DNA from: Sphingobacterium olei
Lineage (GTDB): Bacteria; Bacteroidota; Bacteroidia; Sphingobacteriales; Sphingobacteriaceae
Length of the DNA: 64,000 nucleotides
Direction of reading: 5' to 3'
Assembly (NCBI RefSeq): GCF_005048855.1
Contig: NZ_SUME01000005.1
Span: forward strand, 372,001 to 436,000
In this document: positions 49,001 to 56,501 of the stretch, piece by piece
Position numbering within the stretch: position 1 is the stretch's first letter
Layout of the letters: each line of letters begins with the position of its first letter
Translations under genes and position numbers: made by a program
Notes under the pieces: model-generated
What the model saw: the letters and a program-made list of their open reading frames with translations, nothing else
Database searches by the model: none
What the model was told of the DNA's origin: nothing

Positions 49001-49441
49001 TGGAATTGGTTTACGGTCCTTGGCATCGCCCACAAAGCCAGAAATGATTTCCTGATTAACCAGGGTATTTGCTTTGCTCACCGGGGTGCCTGCTTTGATG
49101 ACCACAGTATTGTTGCGAATGACGAAATCCAGGTTCTGCCTGTCAAAAATCTGCGTAAGGACAACGGATAAATCAGCGTCTTTAACGTTGATAGTTACTG
49201 GAGAGGAATTTTTTAATAAATTGTCCGTATAAAAAAAGTTGTAACCTGTTTGTTGGTTCAGCTCCTTAAATACAGTTTTAAGTAAAGCATTCGATTTGGT
49301 TAAGGTCACCTTTTGGGCGAAGCTCGACGCATTTACCTGCATAAAGCATACTATTATTAGTACGGTAGTTAAGCGCATAGTAAGAAATAGTTTTAGGTAC
49401 AGCCTTTTAGGCATACCAAATATCCTTGATTTTTGATACAT
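46091..49441 (-). CDS. SusC/RagA TonB-dependent transporter with STN domain (system 5)
   Basis: A 1116-residue importer opening MYQKSRIFGMPKRLYLK, with the hydrophobic core of the signal peptide at about 22-40. STN domain at about 48-105 (VFKELNQQTGYNFFYTDNLL), CarboxypepD_reg-like at about 128-205 (GFVGDAKDRKPIPGVTVSIK), LNEMVITGMVDKKVSTYTGA, plug to about 350 (SATAMYGSRGGNGVMVVTTI), then a barrel ending TFGLSARF. The plug entry VDKKVSTYTGAAKT defines a subgroup often found with DUF4843/PKD-like/TlpA genes. Confidence 0.94.
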   Translation of the reverse strand: MYQKSRIFGMPKRLYLKLFLTMRLTTVLIIVCFMQVNASSFAQKVTLTKSNALLKTVFKELNQQTGYNFFYTDNLLKNSSPVTINVKDADLSVVLTQIFDRQNLDFVIRNNTVVIKAGTPVSKANTLVNQEIISGFVGDAKDRKPIPGVTVSIKGTESAVQTDRNGKFTISIATDGESLEFKFLGYKTVEVPISANSNYTIYMTKEQVALNEMVITGMVDKKVSTYTGAAKTMTAAELKAVNPVNVFAGIAALDPSFRIIPDNKIGGNINALPEVTMRGQTSYPTLGAELAGNPNMPLFILDGFQVTLQAIVDLDMNQIASVTLLKDASATAMYGSRGGNGVMVVTTILPPRGKVEISLSNNFTLSSPDLSVYNMLNAAEKLDFERRVGFTDSYRGDFINAERYKAVVSGVNTDWKSIPVQTGINNRTNLSLRGGDESLTFNLSFSGNMLQGVMKGQDRKNYAGSFTLSYRTNKLTFQNNTIGTQVNSNDSPYGSFSQYLDLNPYWKPYDENGNVNKYLENINTGFGATGVSSVVLNPLMDITYNTIDNRNKNFNLRNNTTVRYDANKSLWFNGSLGITKVNGTIDNFYSALDSRFNGVADLSARGTYSIDNSTSFTMDGTGSVNYNKNFGMHGVTVYAGFRLASTQFNSYAVSTQGFPFDRLDNILFAAQYLNSRPTGTESTLNNLSYTGSANYSYDNRYFTDFTYTRDGSSAYGENNKFGNFWSAGLGWNIHNEQFLRDSETINLLRLRGSYGSTGTSVQDPYAAQFRYNLGTSTGYFGEVGAFPGGLGNPNLSWQQVLKSNAGIASAFFNSRLTFNAEFYNEVTQNALTTVSLAPSTGFPSYTENLGKIQNRGLQFDLGYTILSQPRKGLKWNVSVNAATNKSVLKQISEKLKAFNAALNANNADQTVENAQFIEGRSTTAIYAVRSLGIDPVTGQEVYLKLDGTPTFVWDVNDKTYVGDSRPRWTGAVNSNFLYAGFAFNFSINYNYGADLYNSTLLNRVESVDARNNVDRRAYDLGWTGPGSVSPYRRITGGVPTPTQLTSRFVQRDNNIQLSSVNLSYQFKTPFTKRLGLQNLTVSATTNNLANFSTIEIERGTDNPFAREYTFGLSARF

Positions 49442-49651
49442 TAGTTGTCAGTTTGGTTAAGCAGCCTCTTTTGCGTTGGACCGTAAGGAGGACTGCAGTT
49501 TAACGTTGATTTTTAATTGAATGTTCCAAACTTCTGCCAGGTCCTGATGGCAAGTCGGGGCCTGGTTTCGTTTCATTGCTCTTCAGCTAGTGTAGTTTTC
49601 TTTTCATCTGGTTGAATTTAAGGTTAGTATTCAGTTAATTCATATTTTAGT

Positions 49652-50845
49652 TTATTTTGATACATATACGGTTCGTCCTTTGATATCAAAATGTGCCTCA
49701 CCTGTTGATTCTACGATTTCAAGCACTTTTGACAGATTATCAAACCTTGATACCTTGCCGCTGAATCGTTCCCTGGTTTTTTCGCCGATGTAGATGACTT
49801 CAACATTATACCAGCGCTCGATCATTTTCATGATGGCTTCAATGTGCTCACTTTCAACGACAAACTCGTTGTTCTTCCAGGCAACTACCAGATCAGCATC
49901 CGTTTCAACAATCGCTATTTTACCACCAGACAGCTTGGCTTGTTGCCCAGGTTTTAATAGTTTGGAATTACCCAATGCAGATAATTTCACACTTCCTTCT
50001 AATAGGGTAGTTTTTTCTACTTCATCATCTGTATAACTGCTGATGTTAAAATGTGTGCCCAATACTTCTATTTCCTGCTTATTTGTTTTTACAATAAATG
50101 GGTGTCGTCTATCCTTTGCTACTTCAAAATATCCCTCGCCAATCAGTTTAACCACACGTTTTCCGTTTTGAAGCAGGGAGGCTGAATAGGTGAGGCTTGA
50201 AGCGGCATTAAGATAAACACGAGAACCATCAGGCAAAGTCACCTGGTATGTTTCTCCACGAGCCGTCGACAAAGTGTTAATGGCATTTGGATCATATAAC
50301 TTTTCATCAATTTGGTACATCAGTCTACCATCATCTGTTTTTGTAATGACGATTCCCGATTCTCTGGCTATTTCTCCTTTGGATACACTGGCTAAGCTAA
50401 TCTTCTTGCCATTTGCCATAGTAAGTGTAGCGCCAAAGTCGCCTGGATTAATTTCCTGTTCCTCAACCTTGACAATAGCCGAAGGAGTTACTGGTCTGTG
50501 ATTGAAAAAATAAATCCCTGTAAATATTAAGACCAACGATGCAGCAACAGTGGCAATTTTAAACCAGAGTTTAAGTGTTTTATTTTTACGGTCCGGTATG
50601 GTTGGCGGTGTTTCTTGAATCTGAATGAACAAATCCCGGTCAACCTTTGCTAATACTTCAGCAATGGCAGGATTGGTTTCATAGCGCTCGTCCTGAATTT
50701 CTAGAACCTCGATGATGAGGTCTTTTAACCGATCCTTATCTTCGTCTTGTTCAAAATAATCCATCAAACGTTGTGTTTCTTCAAGACTACACAAGTTTTG
50801 GAGGTATTTATTAAATAAAATACGAAGTTGATCAGATGATTCCAC
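49652..50845 (-). CDS. FecR-type anti-sigma factor (system 5)
   Basis: A 397-residue protein that appears to start at a GTG (50845, MESSDQLRILFNKYLQN). One transmembrane helix at about 95-113 (IATVAASLVLIFTGIYFF), then TARGETYQVTLPDGSRVYLN, GEGYFEVAKDRRHPF, IEVLGTHFNISSY and FSGKVSRFDNLSKVLEIVES. It lies 95 bp after its ECF and 210 bp before the STN-bearing SusC. Confidence 0.93.
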   Translation of the reverse strand: MESSDQLRILFNKYLQNLCSLEETQRLMDYFEQDEDKDRLKDLIIEVLEIQDERYETNPAIAEVLAKVDRDLFIQIQETPPTIPDRKNKTLKLWFKIATVAASLVLIFTGIYFFNHRPVTPSAIVKVEEQEINPGDFGATLTMANGKKISLASVSKGEIARESGIVITKTDDGRLMYQIDEKLYDPNAINTLSTARGETYQVTLPDGSRVYLNAASSLTYSASLLQNGKRVVKLIGEGYFEVAKDRRHPFIVKTNKQEIEVLGTHFNISSYTDDEVEKTTLLEGSVKLSALGNSKLLKPGQQAKLSGGKIAIVETDADLVVAWKNNEFVVESEHIEAIMKMIERWYNVEVIYIGEKTRERFSGKVSRFDNLSKVLEIVESTGEAHFDIKGRTVYVSK

Positions 50846-50940
50846 GGCTCAATTTTTACAGCTAATACGGAGCTAAGTAAAAAAATCCTTAGTCTGTTAA
50901 TAAAAAATTAACAATTAATTTTTATTAACAACAGTCAAAA

Positions 50941-51540
50941 TCATAGGCCTTTGAATAAAACACCTAGAACTACAGAAATGGTGAGAGCAGAAGAATCTCT
51001 AAAATAGGTCCTTAGAAATCTGTTTGCTTGCAGCATATGACTGCTAATGGTTTTAACATTGATCCCCATAATCTCCTCCACCTCTTTATAAGATTTCCCT
51101 TCTAATTTACAAAGGGTAAAGACCATTTTGCGCTGAGGGGGCATCAGGTTTATGGCCTCATGCAATTTTTGAGCATCTTCTTTAGTCAGCATATCCTCCT
51201 CAATATGAAGATAGAGCTCGGAGCTCGAAGCGACTATTTTATTCAATAGACGTTTGTCTTTTGCTACTTTTCGAAAATAATCATGTACCAGGTTCTCCGC
51301 TATACGGAATAGATAAGATTTAAAAGATTTTTCGGGATCAATCTGTGTTCGCACTTCCCATATTTTGACAAAGAGTTCCTGCAGTATTTCTTTAACCAGA
51401 TCGTCAGATTTCAGTAATTTAAACAAATTTCCTGCAATCCGAACTTTATAGTTATTGTATAGAATTTCAAATGCACGCTCATCACCGTTTTTCAATCGAA
51501 GCAGTAAAAACTTTTCATCAGTGTGATTATTGTTGACCAT
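50941..51540 (-). CDS. ECF RNA polymerase sigma factor, FecI-type (system 5)
   Basis: A 199-residue sigma. The ATG at 51540 (MVNNNHTDEKFLL) is preferred over a TTG at 51564, which lies on the far side of the likely -7 element. Region 2: AFEILYNNYKVRIAGNLFKL, VKEILQELFVKIWE. Region 4: PPQRKMVFTLCKLEGKSYKE then VEEIMGINVKTISSHMLQA. It heads the system-5 cluster and is followed by FecR on the same strand. Confidence 0.92.
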   Translation of the reverse strand: MVNNNHTDEKFLLLRLKNGDERAFEILYNNYKVRIAGNLFKLLKSDDLVKEILQELFVKIWEVRTQIDPEKSFKSYLFRIAENLVHDYFRKVAKDKRLLNKIVASSSELYLHIEEDMLTKEDAQKLHEAINLMPPQRKMVFTLCKLEGKSYKEVEEIMGINVKTISSHMLQANRFLRTYFRDSSALTISVVLGVLFKGL

Positions 51541-51548
51541 CCGTCTTA

Positions 51549-51556
51549 CAAATATA
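51549..51556 (-). promoter_or_regulatory. -7 promoter element of system-5 sigma gene
   Basis: TATATTTG on the minus strand is an exact TAnnTTTG match ending 8 bp before the ATG at 51540, again implying a very short or absent 5' leader. Confidence 0.45.
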
Positions 51557-51690
51557 CAGTACAAACTTATGGTTTAAAAGCACGAAGGCAAGATATTTTG
51601 GCATCGCAAAAATGCATACCCACAAAAAATGCGTCATTGTAAGGAAGGATGACGACCTCGAGGCAGCTCCGAAGTAAGCCAATCTGTGTT

Positions 51691-51723
51691 TACCACCGTA
51701 GTACAATAAGCACCACGGTGGTA
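51691..51723. repeat. 9-bp inverted repeat
   Basis: TACCACCGT (51691-51699) and ACGGTGGTA (51715-51723), spacer 15 bp. It lies in a 612-bp stretch otherwise without an intact gene. It may be a transposon-end or regulator remnant. Confidence 0.4.
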
Positions 51724-51837
51724 TAATCCATTTACCTAGCAAAGCGGTAAGTGATATTCCACTTTTAAGTTGCAATTCCACTCTTATTCTGACGTGCAGT
51801 ACGTACAATATTTTGTTTAGCATCTAAAAATGCTCAC

Positions 51838-51882
51838 TGTAAAAGCGAAAAATAAGTAAAATTGCTTTTACAAAAAGCAATT
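51838..51882 (+). promoter_or_regulatory. inverted-repeat operator of a decayed ATPase gene
   Basis: TGTAAAAGC (51838-51846) and GCTTTTACA (51864-51872) form a perfect 9-bp inverted repeat with a 17-bp spacer. The second half also pairs with AAAAGCAATT (51873-51882) as a 10-bp hairpin ending directly at the ATG. TAAAATTG (51857-51864) is one base off the -7 consensus. The layout parallels the promoters of the ATPase genes at 53346 and 63781. Confidence 0.5.
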
Positions 51883-51924
51883 ATGGAAAGTCTACTACTG
51901 GAATTTCAATCGAAACTAGCCTGA
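51883..51924 (+). pseudogene. 5' relic of an AAA/DUF4143-type ATPase gene
   Basis: ATG followed by 13 codons (MESLLLEFQSKLA) and a stop. The peptide aligns with the start of the ATPase at 63781 (MEALIELFQRKLR) and the DNA upstream has the same type of inverted-repeat promoter. No Walker motifs follow in any frame nearby, so only the promoter and first codons survive. Confidence 0.55.
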
Positions 51925-52152
51925 ATATGACAAAGCAATTTCTTTCATAGGAAGATAAATTAATGAAAAGTTTCACTGCTGGAAATACAAATATGTAAAA
52001 AGTTTAGTTTTAAGAAGGAAAGTGTTAATGTTTTTTTTTACTTACGGGATTTAGCCCAACGATCTAGGGAGAAGATATGGACACCATGCATCGGATACTT
52101 GAAGCAAGCAATGCTTTCAAAGAAGATGAAGAACATATCTTCGCTTGTAAGT

Positions 52153-53346
52153 CTAATACAAAAACCCGAACAGCCATAACGGCACCTTTGTACCGAAGCC
52201 TGTCTCAATATCGTCGGCGGCTATGAGATAAGTGTCTGTATTCCGTACCTGTTTTGAAGTCTTGTTTTTACCGCCCACTTCAACATGAATATCATTAACG
52301 AGAAAATCACCTGTCTCCGGTTCGGATACCTGCAATTCGGCATTGATTAGCTGATTCAGCATAAAAGTTTCCCGTATATTTCCTGGGTCAGGCTGTGTAT
52401 GTATAGCGTAAGAGAGATTGGTGTTTTCGAGGAATATTTTATCCGGTTTCTGCAACCTCGATACACCTTTTCCTTGTACGGAAAGTACATTCAATAAACG
52501 GGCGTCAGAAAGCTGATATACGTACTCTAAAATTCGATCTCTGGAAATATCAAGTTTTCCCGCTAGGGCAGAGATGTTAGGTTTGAAAGGAGCCGATTCA
52601 GCTATGACGCCCAACAGCTTTTTTACCTTCGCTGCTGTTCCAGAATTGTAAGATGCAATATAAGCTAAGTCTGTATCCACCACAGCATTTATTACTTGTT
52701 CCAGCTTTGGTAAATATTCACTTTCCCCTTCTGTGAAAATAGGGAGGTATCCTATCTGGAGATACTTGGCAAAACGAGAAAGGGGTCTTATTTTCGAGGT
52801 AATGTCCAGTGTGATTTCACGGTGATGATTTTTTATATCTTGAAGCGATATGGCCGGAAAATTAGCAGTACCGGTAAACATCAGATACTCTCTCAAAGAA
52901 AGGCCTGCCAGTGTGTAGCTAATTACCCGGCGGCTAAGATCTGCCTGCCCACGATAAATATCCAATGCCGAAGAAGCGGAGAATATAACCTTCAGCTGAG
53001 GGATGCCATCATAAATGTTTTTTAGTTCTCTCGACCAGTTTGGGTATTTATGTACTTCATCGATCAGGAGCACCAACCCTCCCTGTTGATACCACTCCAT
53101 TGCCGTATCAAGCAATGTGTGGTTGTAAAACCAAGTATGATCAGCCGTAATATACAAAGCATTTTCTTTGATCGGGCCTAGGCCGTATTTGAGATGCTGC
53201 AATAACAGCGTTGTCTTACCGGCGCCCCTAGGGCCTTTAATGCCAATCATATGCTGATTCCAGTTGATTTTATCATGGAGATATCTTCTGAACTCGTTAG
53301 TTACACTATGTAATAAAATATCTTGGAAATGGAGTAATGTTTGCAT
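52153..53346 (-). CDS. AAA-family ATPase with DUF4143-type C-terminal domain
   Basis: A 397-residue P-loop ATPase. The ATG at 53346 (MQTLLHFQDILL) is preferred over a TTG at 53367 that overlaps the -7 element. Walker A GPRGAGKTT at 38-46, Walker B LVLLIDEVHKY around 91-101, sensor IFSASSALDI, and an Arg-finger-like SRRV. The C-terminal half has a winged-helix-like segment (ISALAGKLDISRDRILEYVY) and a nuclease-like tail (FLVNDIHVEVGGKNKTSKQV), typical of AAA_14/DUF4143 proteins. The family is abundant and poorly understood; roles in DNA transactions or defence have been proposed. Its upstream region carries four copies of a 7-bp iteron. Confidence 0.88.
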   Translation of the reverse strand: MQTLLHFQDILLHSVTNEFRRYLHDKINWNQHMIGIKGPRGAGKTTLLLQHLKYGLGPIKENALYITADHTWFYNHTLLDTAMEWYQQGGLVLLIDEVHKYPNWSRELKNIYDGIPQLKVIFSASSALDIYRGQADLSRRVISYTLAGLSLREYLMFTGTANFPAISLQDIKNHHREITLDITSKIRPLSRFAKYLQIGYLPIFTEGESEYLPKLEQVINAVVDTDLAYIASYNSGTAAKVKKLLGVIAESAPFKPNISALAGKLDISRDRILEYVYQLSDARLLNVLSVQGKGVSRLQKPDKIFLENTNLSYAIHTQPDPGNIRETFMLNQLINAELQVSEPETGDFLVNDIHVEVGGKNKTSKQVRNTDTYLIAADDIETGFGTKVPLWLFGFLY

Positions 53347-53360
53347 ATTGTTGTTTGTAT

Positions 53361-53433
53361 ACTGCAAATATAGGTAAAAATTGCAGTTTCAATACTGCAA
53401 TTTTTACTCTATTTTAAGGTTTATAAACTGCAA
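53361..53433 (-). promoter_or_regulatory. promoter with iterons and 14-bp palindrome upstream of the ATPase
   Basis: ACTGCAA occurs at 53361-53367, 53394-53400 and 53427-53433, and inverted at 53381-53387. The central pair extends to perfect 14-bp arms GTAAAAATTGCAGT / ACTGCAATTTTTAC (53374-53387, 53394-53407). The -7 element TATATTTG (minus strand, 53365-53372) is embedded in it, with a TTG at -33-like distance, so a bound protein would block RNA polymerase. This suggests tight, probably autogenous control. Confidence 0.65.
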
Positions 53434-53465
53434 AATAAGCTTCAGCGCCTTTTGATGCTCATCCA

Positions 53466-53579
53466 TACAATTGTAGATAATTCCGGAATAGTGATTCTTG
53501 AATTTACCAAACTATTGCAATCATGTGCTAATCCGGAAGCAATTGATAGATTCTGCTGAACCTCGGTGTGACTTGAGTA
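53466..53579. repeat. 114-bp direct repeat, copy R1
   Basis: Nearly identical to 63438-63552, with four substitutions and one 1-bp indel that I can count. A shared 17-mer (AAACTGCCTTCCGCGGT) follows at 53615-53631. On the plus strand an ATG at 53455 opens a 34-codon frame through the repeat (contains LEFTKLLQSCANPEAIDRFC). The other copy has the same frame from an ATG at 63434. I do not recognise the product; it may be the decayed 5' part of a gene whose 3' end is at 53695, before the hairpin at 53705. Confidence 0.8.
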
Positions 53580-53704
53580 ATATACAGGATAACTTTTACA
53601 GATTTCTTTACCATAAACTGCCTTCCGCGGTAACAATCCAGGCTCGTGACGCGTGGCAGTATGCTGCAGCTTTTACTGGGATTGATAGATTTTAGTAATC
53701 TATA

Positions 53705-53736
53705 ACAAAAGTTATAAGTGTGATTATAACTTTTGT
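53705..53736. terminator. 13-bp perfect hairpin, bidirectional terminator
   Basis: ACAAAAGTTATAA (53705-53717) and TTATAACTTTTGT (53724-53736), with a 6-nt loop. It follows a plus-strand frame ending ...AAAFTGIDRF at 53695 and a minus-strand frame ending at 53764, so it could serve both. Confidence 0.65.
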
Positions 53737-53763
53737 CATATTTGGGTTGAGTTTAAAGTATAA

Positions 53764-53901
53764 CTACAACCCCACTACCGGCCGCTCCAACTCTAGCCTT
53801 TAGGTTTGTAAAGGTCCCAATTCTAGCGCGGTGCCAATGCGCCAGAAAAGGGATGGGAAGTGGTTTGTTGCTCGATCAGATATAGGAGACATGTAGCACA
53901 T
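53764..53901 (-). pseudogene. interrupted short frame ending in ERPVVGL
   Basis: From an ATG at 53901 the frame runs 33 codons to a TAA (53802-53800), then a further 11 codons in the same frame to a TAG (53764), ending LELERPVVGL. The last part contains the 18-bp exact repeat shared with 40909-40926. It is followed 28 bp later by a strong hairpin, as in the other copy. Family unknown; probably a decayed gene. Confidence 0.35.
53771..53788. repeat. 18-bp exact repeat, copy B
   Basis: CCCACTACCGGCCGCTCC, identical to 40909-40926, in the same orientation. Confidence 0.7.
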
Positions 53902-53912
53902 GTTAGGAAACT

Positions 53913-53935
53913 GCAGCTAGCGTGAGGCTAGCTGC
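53913..53935. repeat. 9-bp inverted repeat (hairpin) upstream of ATPase relic
   Basis: GCAGCTAGC-gtgag-GCTAGCTGC with perfect arms, 38 bp before the ATG of the ATPase relic. It may be a terminator or regulator site. Confidence 0.45.
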
Positions 53936-53972
53936 GGTAATTATCTTTTTCTACATATTGCTAATTTATTTT

Positions 53973-54181
53973 ATGTCTTACAAAGACAAAGATCTCATAA
54001 AAGTTGTTAGTGGTTTACGTAGAAGCGGCAAAAGTACCCTGTTTGAGCTATACCGTTGGAAACAATCAAGGATAATTATCCAAAATATTTGCTCACAACA
54101 GATGGATTTACGCAAGATCGAAGCGGAGTAAAACACTGGAACGTTTTTAATTGGTTGATTGAAACAAACGAAAGACAATAA
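53973..54181 (+). pseudogene. internally deleted AAA/DUF4143-type ATPase relic
   Basis: ATG at 53973 opens MSYKDKDLIKVVSGLRRSGK, followed by STLFELY: a complete Walker A region. At about 54056 a different frame takes over with LETIKDNYPKYLLTTDGFTQ and GVKHWNVFNWLIETNERQ to a stop at 54181, which is a typical C-terminal end of DUF4143-type ATPases. The roughly 330 intervening residues are missing. This ATPase differs in sequence from the intact one at 52153-53346, belonging to the RRSGKST subgroup. It is a dead gene produced by internal deletion. Confidence 0.7.
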
Positions 54182-54471
54182 TTCTATTTTGATTTGCAGT
54201 AATAAAGTGCCTTCATTGTGCCGATAAACAACGATTTGCTGCGAACGAGGATTATCTTTTTGCGGACATATCATTGTAACAGGAAGGAATAATCAGTATC
54301 TTTACCTTAGCCAGGGATTACAGGCCTAGATATCAATAAGACTATTAAATTTGGTTTGAGGTTTGGTGATTGGTGACTTTGAAAAAGGTTTCTTCTGACA
54401 ATAGTACAGTTAAAATTATTGATTATAAGTAGTCTTCACAGATTTAATATGGATAAAAGCGCGCTTTCCTT

Positions 54472-55083
54472 TTGAATAATACACCAGCATATAGGGTATC
54501 CCGAGCACTCGCCAATGAAGAGTTGTTACTTGCGCAGATTGCAAAGGGAGATGTCAAGGCCTTTGGCCTCGTATACGACCATTATTACAGCCGTATCTAT
54601 ACATTCGTCCTACGGTTGATGAAAAGCGACGTACTTGCAGAGGAAGTTACACAGGAAACCTTTTTAAAATTTTGGAGACAGGGCTATAAGCTCAAAAATG
54701 TAAAGAGTCTGGAAGGCTTTTTGGTCACCATATCCCGTAATAGGACGCTGGATCTACTGAGAAAGGCCAAATTGGAAATAAAGGCCGCAAGACATTATCA
54801 TGAAGATTGGTCAGAAGCAAACAACGAAACAGAGGAAAGCCTGATTTTAAAAGAGACACAACAGATTATACAAGAAGCCATCGAATTGCTGCCCAGGCAA
54901 CAGAAACAGGTCTATGAGCTCTGCCATCAAGAGGGCTTAAAATACGAAGAAGTCGCCAAGAGACTGAATTTATCTGTTCTGACGGTGCAGAGCTACATGA
55001 AGCTTGCTCTTAAGAATCTACGCAAACAATTGGCAAATAGGACTGACCTGATGGTCCTATTGACTATTTTCAAATTATTTTAG
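54472..55083 (+). CDS. ECF RNA polymerase sigma factor, FecI-type (system 6)
   Basis: A 203-residue sigma. The only plausible initiation codon is a TTG at 54472 (MNNTPAYRVSRALANEELLL); upstream in frame is a stop at 54454 and no ATG occurs before region 2. Region 2: AFGLVYDHYYSRIYTFVLRL, AEEVTQETFLKFWRQ. Region 4: LPRQQKQVYELCHQEGLKYE, EVAKRLNLSVLTVQSYMKLA. The 290 bp upstream hold a possible weak -7 (TATCTTTA, 54297-54304) but no strong promoter. It heads the cluster flanked by the direct repeats. Confidence 0.9.
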   Translation: MNNTPAYRVSRALANEELLLAQIAKGDVKAFGLVYDHYYSRIYTFVLRLMKSDVLAEEVTQETFLKFWRQGYKLKNVKSLEGFLVTISRNRTLDLLRKAKLEIKAARHYHEDWSEANNETEESLILKETQQIIQEAIELLPRQQKQVYELCHQEGLKYEEVAKRLNLSVLTVQSYMKLALKNLRKQLANRTDLMVLLTIFKLF

Positions 55084-55187
55084 TAACCAATACCCCCGAA
55101 GTTCATTTTGATTCGTCTTTGTAATAAAATGCGAAATCGTTAATTGCATGCTCGAGTCAATAATAGTTGCCTCATAAAAACCCGAAA

Positions 55188-56342
55188 ATGGACAAAGACA
55201 GATTAATCTATTTATGGCGTTGTTACGTAAATGATACCTCAAGTGATATCGAACTGCAAGAATTGAAAAATGCACTTCATGATGCCGATTTGCAGGATCT
55301 GATAGACGAAGCATTGACCGATATATACCAAACTCTTCCTCCAAGAGATATTATTGATATGACAGGCACTGACGCTAAAGATAGCAGCTTTCAAGCAATT
55401 ATTTCTCATGCCCAAGAGCGATACCCATTTATACATTGGCTTAGATATGGGGCTGCTGCCATTGTATTATTGTGCTTAGGTATCGCTGCTTTATTTTTCT
55501 ATCATCCCTCCGGTCGCAAGCAAGATACACATACTGTAGTCACACAGGATGTTTTGCCGGGCTCTAACAAAGCTATGATTACAAATAGCGATGGCAAGAC
55601 AATTTCGTTGAGCGGTTCAAAAGATGCATTAGTGCTCGATGGGGGAGTGTGGAGATATGGAGACGGTACCGAGGTATCAGGTGATGAGCCGTCATCACGG
55701 GGCGTACAGACTGTCAGTACCCCCCGAGGCGGGACATATCAAGTGATATTACCGGATAAGACCAAAGTGTGGCTTAATGCGGCATCTTCCATCCGTTTTT
55801 CTCCGGCCTTCGATGATCCGCATAGTCGTGAAGTCTTCCTGAAAGGAGAAGCCTATTTTGAAGTTTCTAAGGACAAAAAGCGGCCATTTATAGTTGTGAT
55901 GGACAAGCAAAGAGTAACTGTTTTAGGTACCCATTTCAATATCAACGGTTATACGGATGAGCCGGCTGTTAAAACGACACTGATAGAAGGTTCTGTTGGC
56001 GTTTCCGGGTTGCATAAATCCGATATCCATGTACTACAGCCGGGGCAACAGTCGGAGGTCAAGAATGATGGAATACGCATACAAAAAGTCGATATCGATC
56101 AAGTCGTGGACTGGAAGAACGGTTATTTTAAGTTTGTAGAGGAAGATATGGGCAGTATCATGCGAAAAATAGCCCGTTGGTACGATATGGATATACAAGA
56201 TGTGGATCTCCTGCCAGAGGGAGGCTTTAGTGGACGGATTTCACGCAACAAAAATTTAAGTCAGGTGCTCCGCATGATAGAGGAGGCATCTGGATCTGTT
56301 CAATTTAAAATAGAAGAAAGGAGAATTATTGTGACTAGATAA
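55188..56342 (+). CDS. FecR-type anti-sigma factor (system 6)
   Basis: A 384-residue protein; the ATG at 55188 (MDKDRLIYLWRCYVN) is preferred over a TTG at 55167. Transmembrane helix at about 84-104 (LRYGAAAIVLLCLGIAALFF). FecR signatures TPRGGTYQVILPDKTKVWLN, KGEAYFEVSKDKKRPF, VTVLGTHFNINGY, and the C-terminal FSGRISRNKNLSQVLRMIEE. The gene is 104 bp after ECF and 160 bp before SusC; a small CAGGAT/ATCCTG hairpin (56375-56399) lies in the latter gap. Confidence 0.93.
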   Translation: MDKDRLIYLWRCYVNDTSSDIELQELKNALHDADLQDLIDEALTDIYQTLPPRDIIDMTGTDAKDSSFQAIISHAQERYPFIHWLRYGAAAIVLLCLGIAALFFYHPSGRKQDTHTVVTQDVLPGSNKAMITNSDGKTISLSGSKDALVLDGGVWRYGDGTEVSGDEPSSRGVQTVSTPRGGTYQVILPDKTKVWLNAASSIRFSPAFDDPHSREVFLKGEAYFEVSKDKKRPFIVVMDKQRVTVLGTHFNINGYTDEPAVKTTLIEGSVGVSGLHKSDIHVLQPGQQSEVKNDGIRIQKVDIDQVVDWKNGYFKFVEEDMGSIMRKIARWYDMDIQDVDLLPEGGFSGRISRNKNLSQVLRMIEEASGSVQFKIEERRIIVTR

Positions 56343-56501
56343 TACAGATTCAAGAAAATATACCCAAAAAAAGTCAGGATCCTGTAAGACAGAATCCTGG
56401 ATTGGTTCAAATTAATACATGAAATCATCACATATTAACCAATCGCGAAATGTCCGCCCCATCGTCGAAAATGAAAAGACAGATCGCTAAAACCTAGGCA
56501 A

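Noticed and set aside
51527..51823. 98-codon minus-strand frame upstream of the system-5 sigma gene
   Set aside because: No domain or signal is visible, it overlaps the start and promoter of the sigma gene, and it contains the inverted repeat; composition looks non-coding.
52077..52226. 50-codon plus-strand frame starting MDTMHRILEASNAF
   Set aside because: It overlaps the 3' end of the intact ATPase gene on the other strand and shows no family resemblance; too weak to call.
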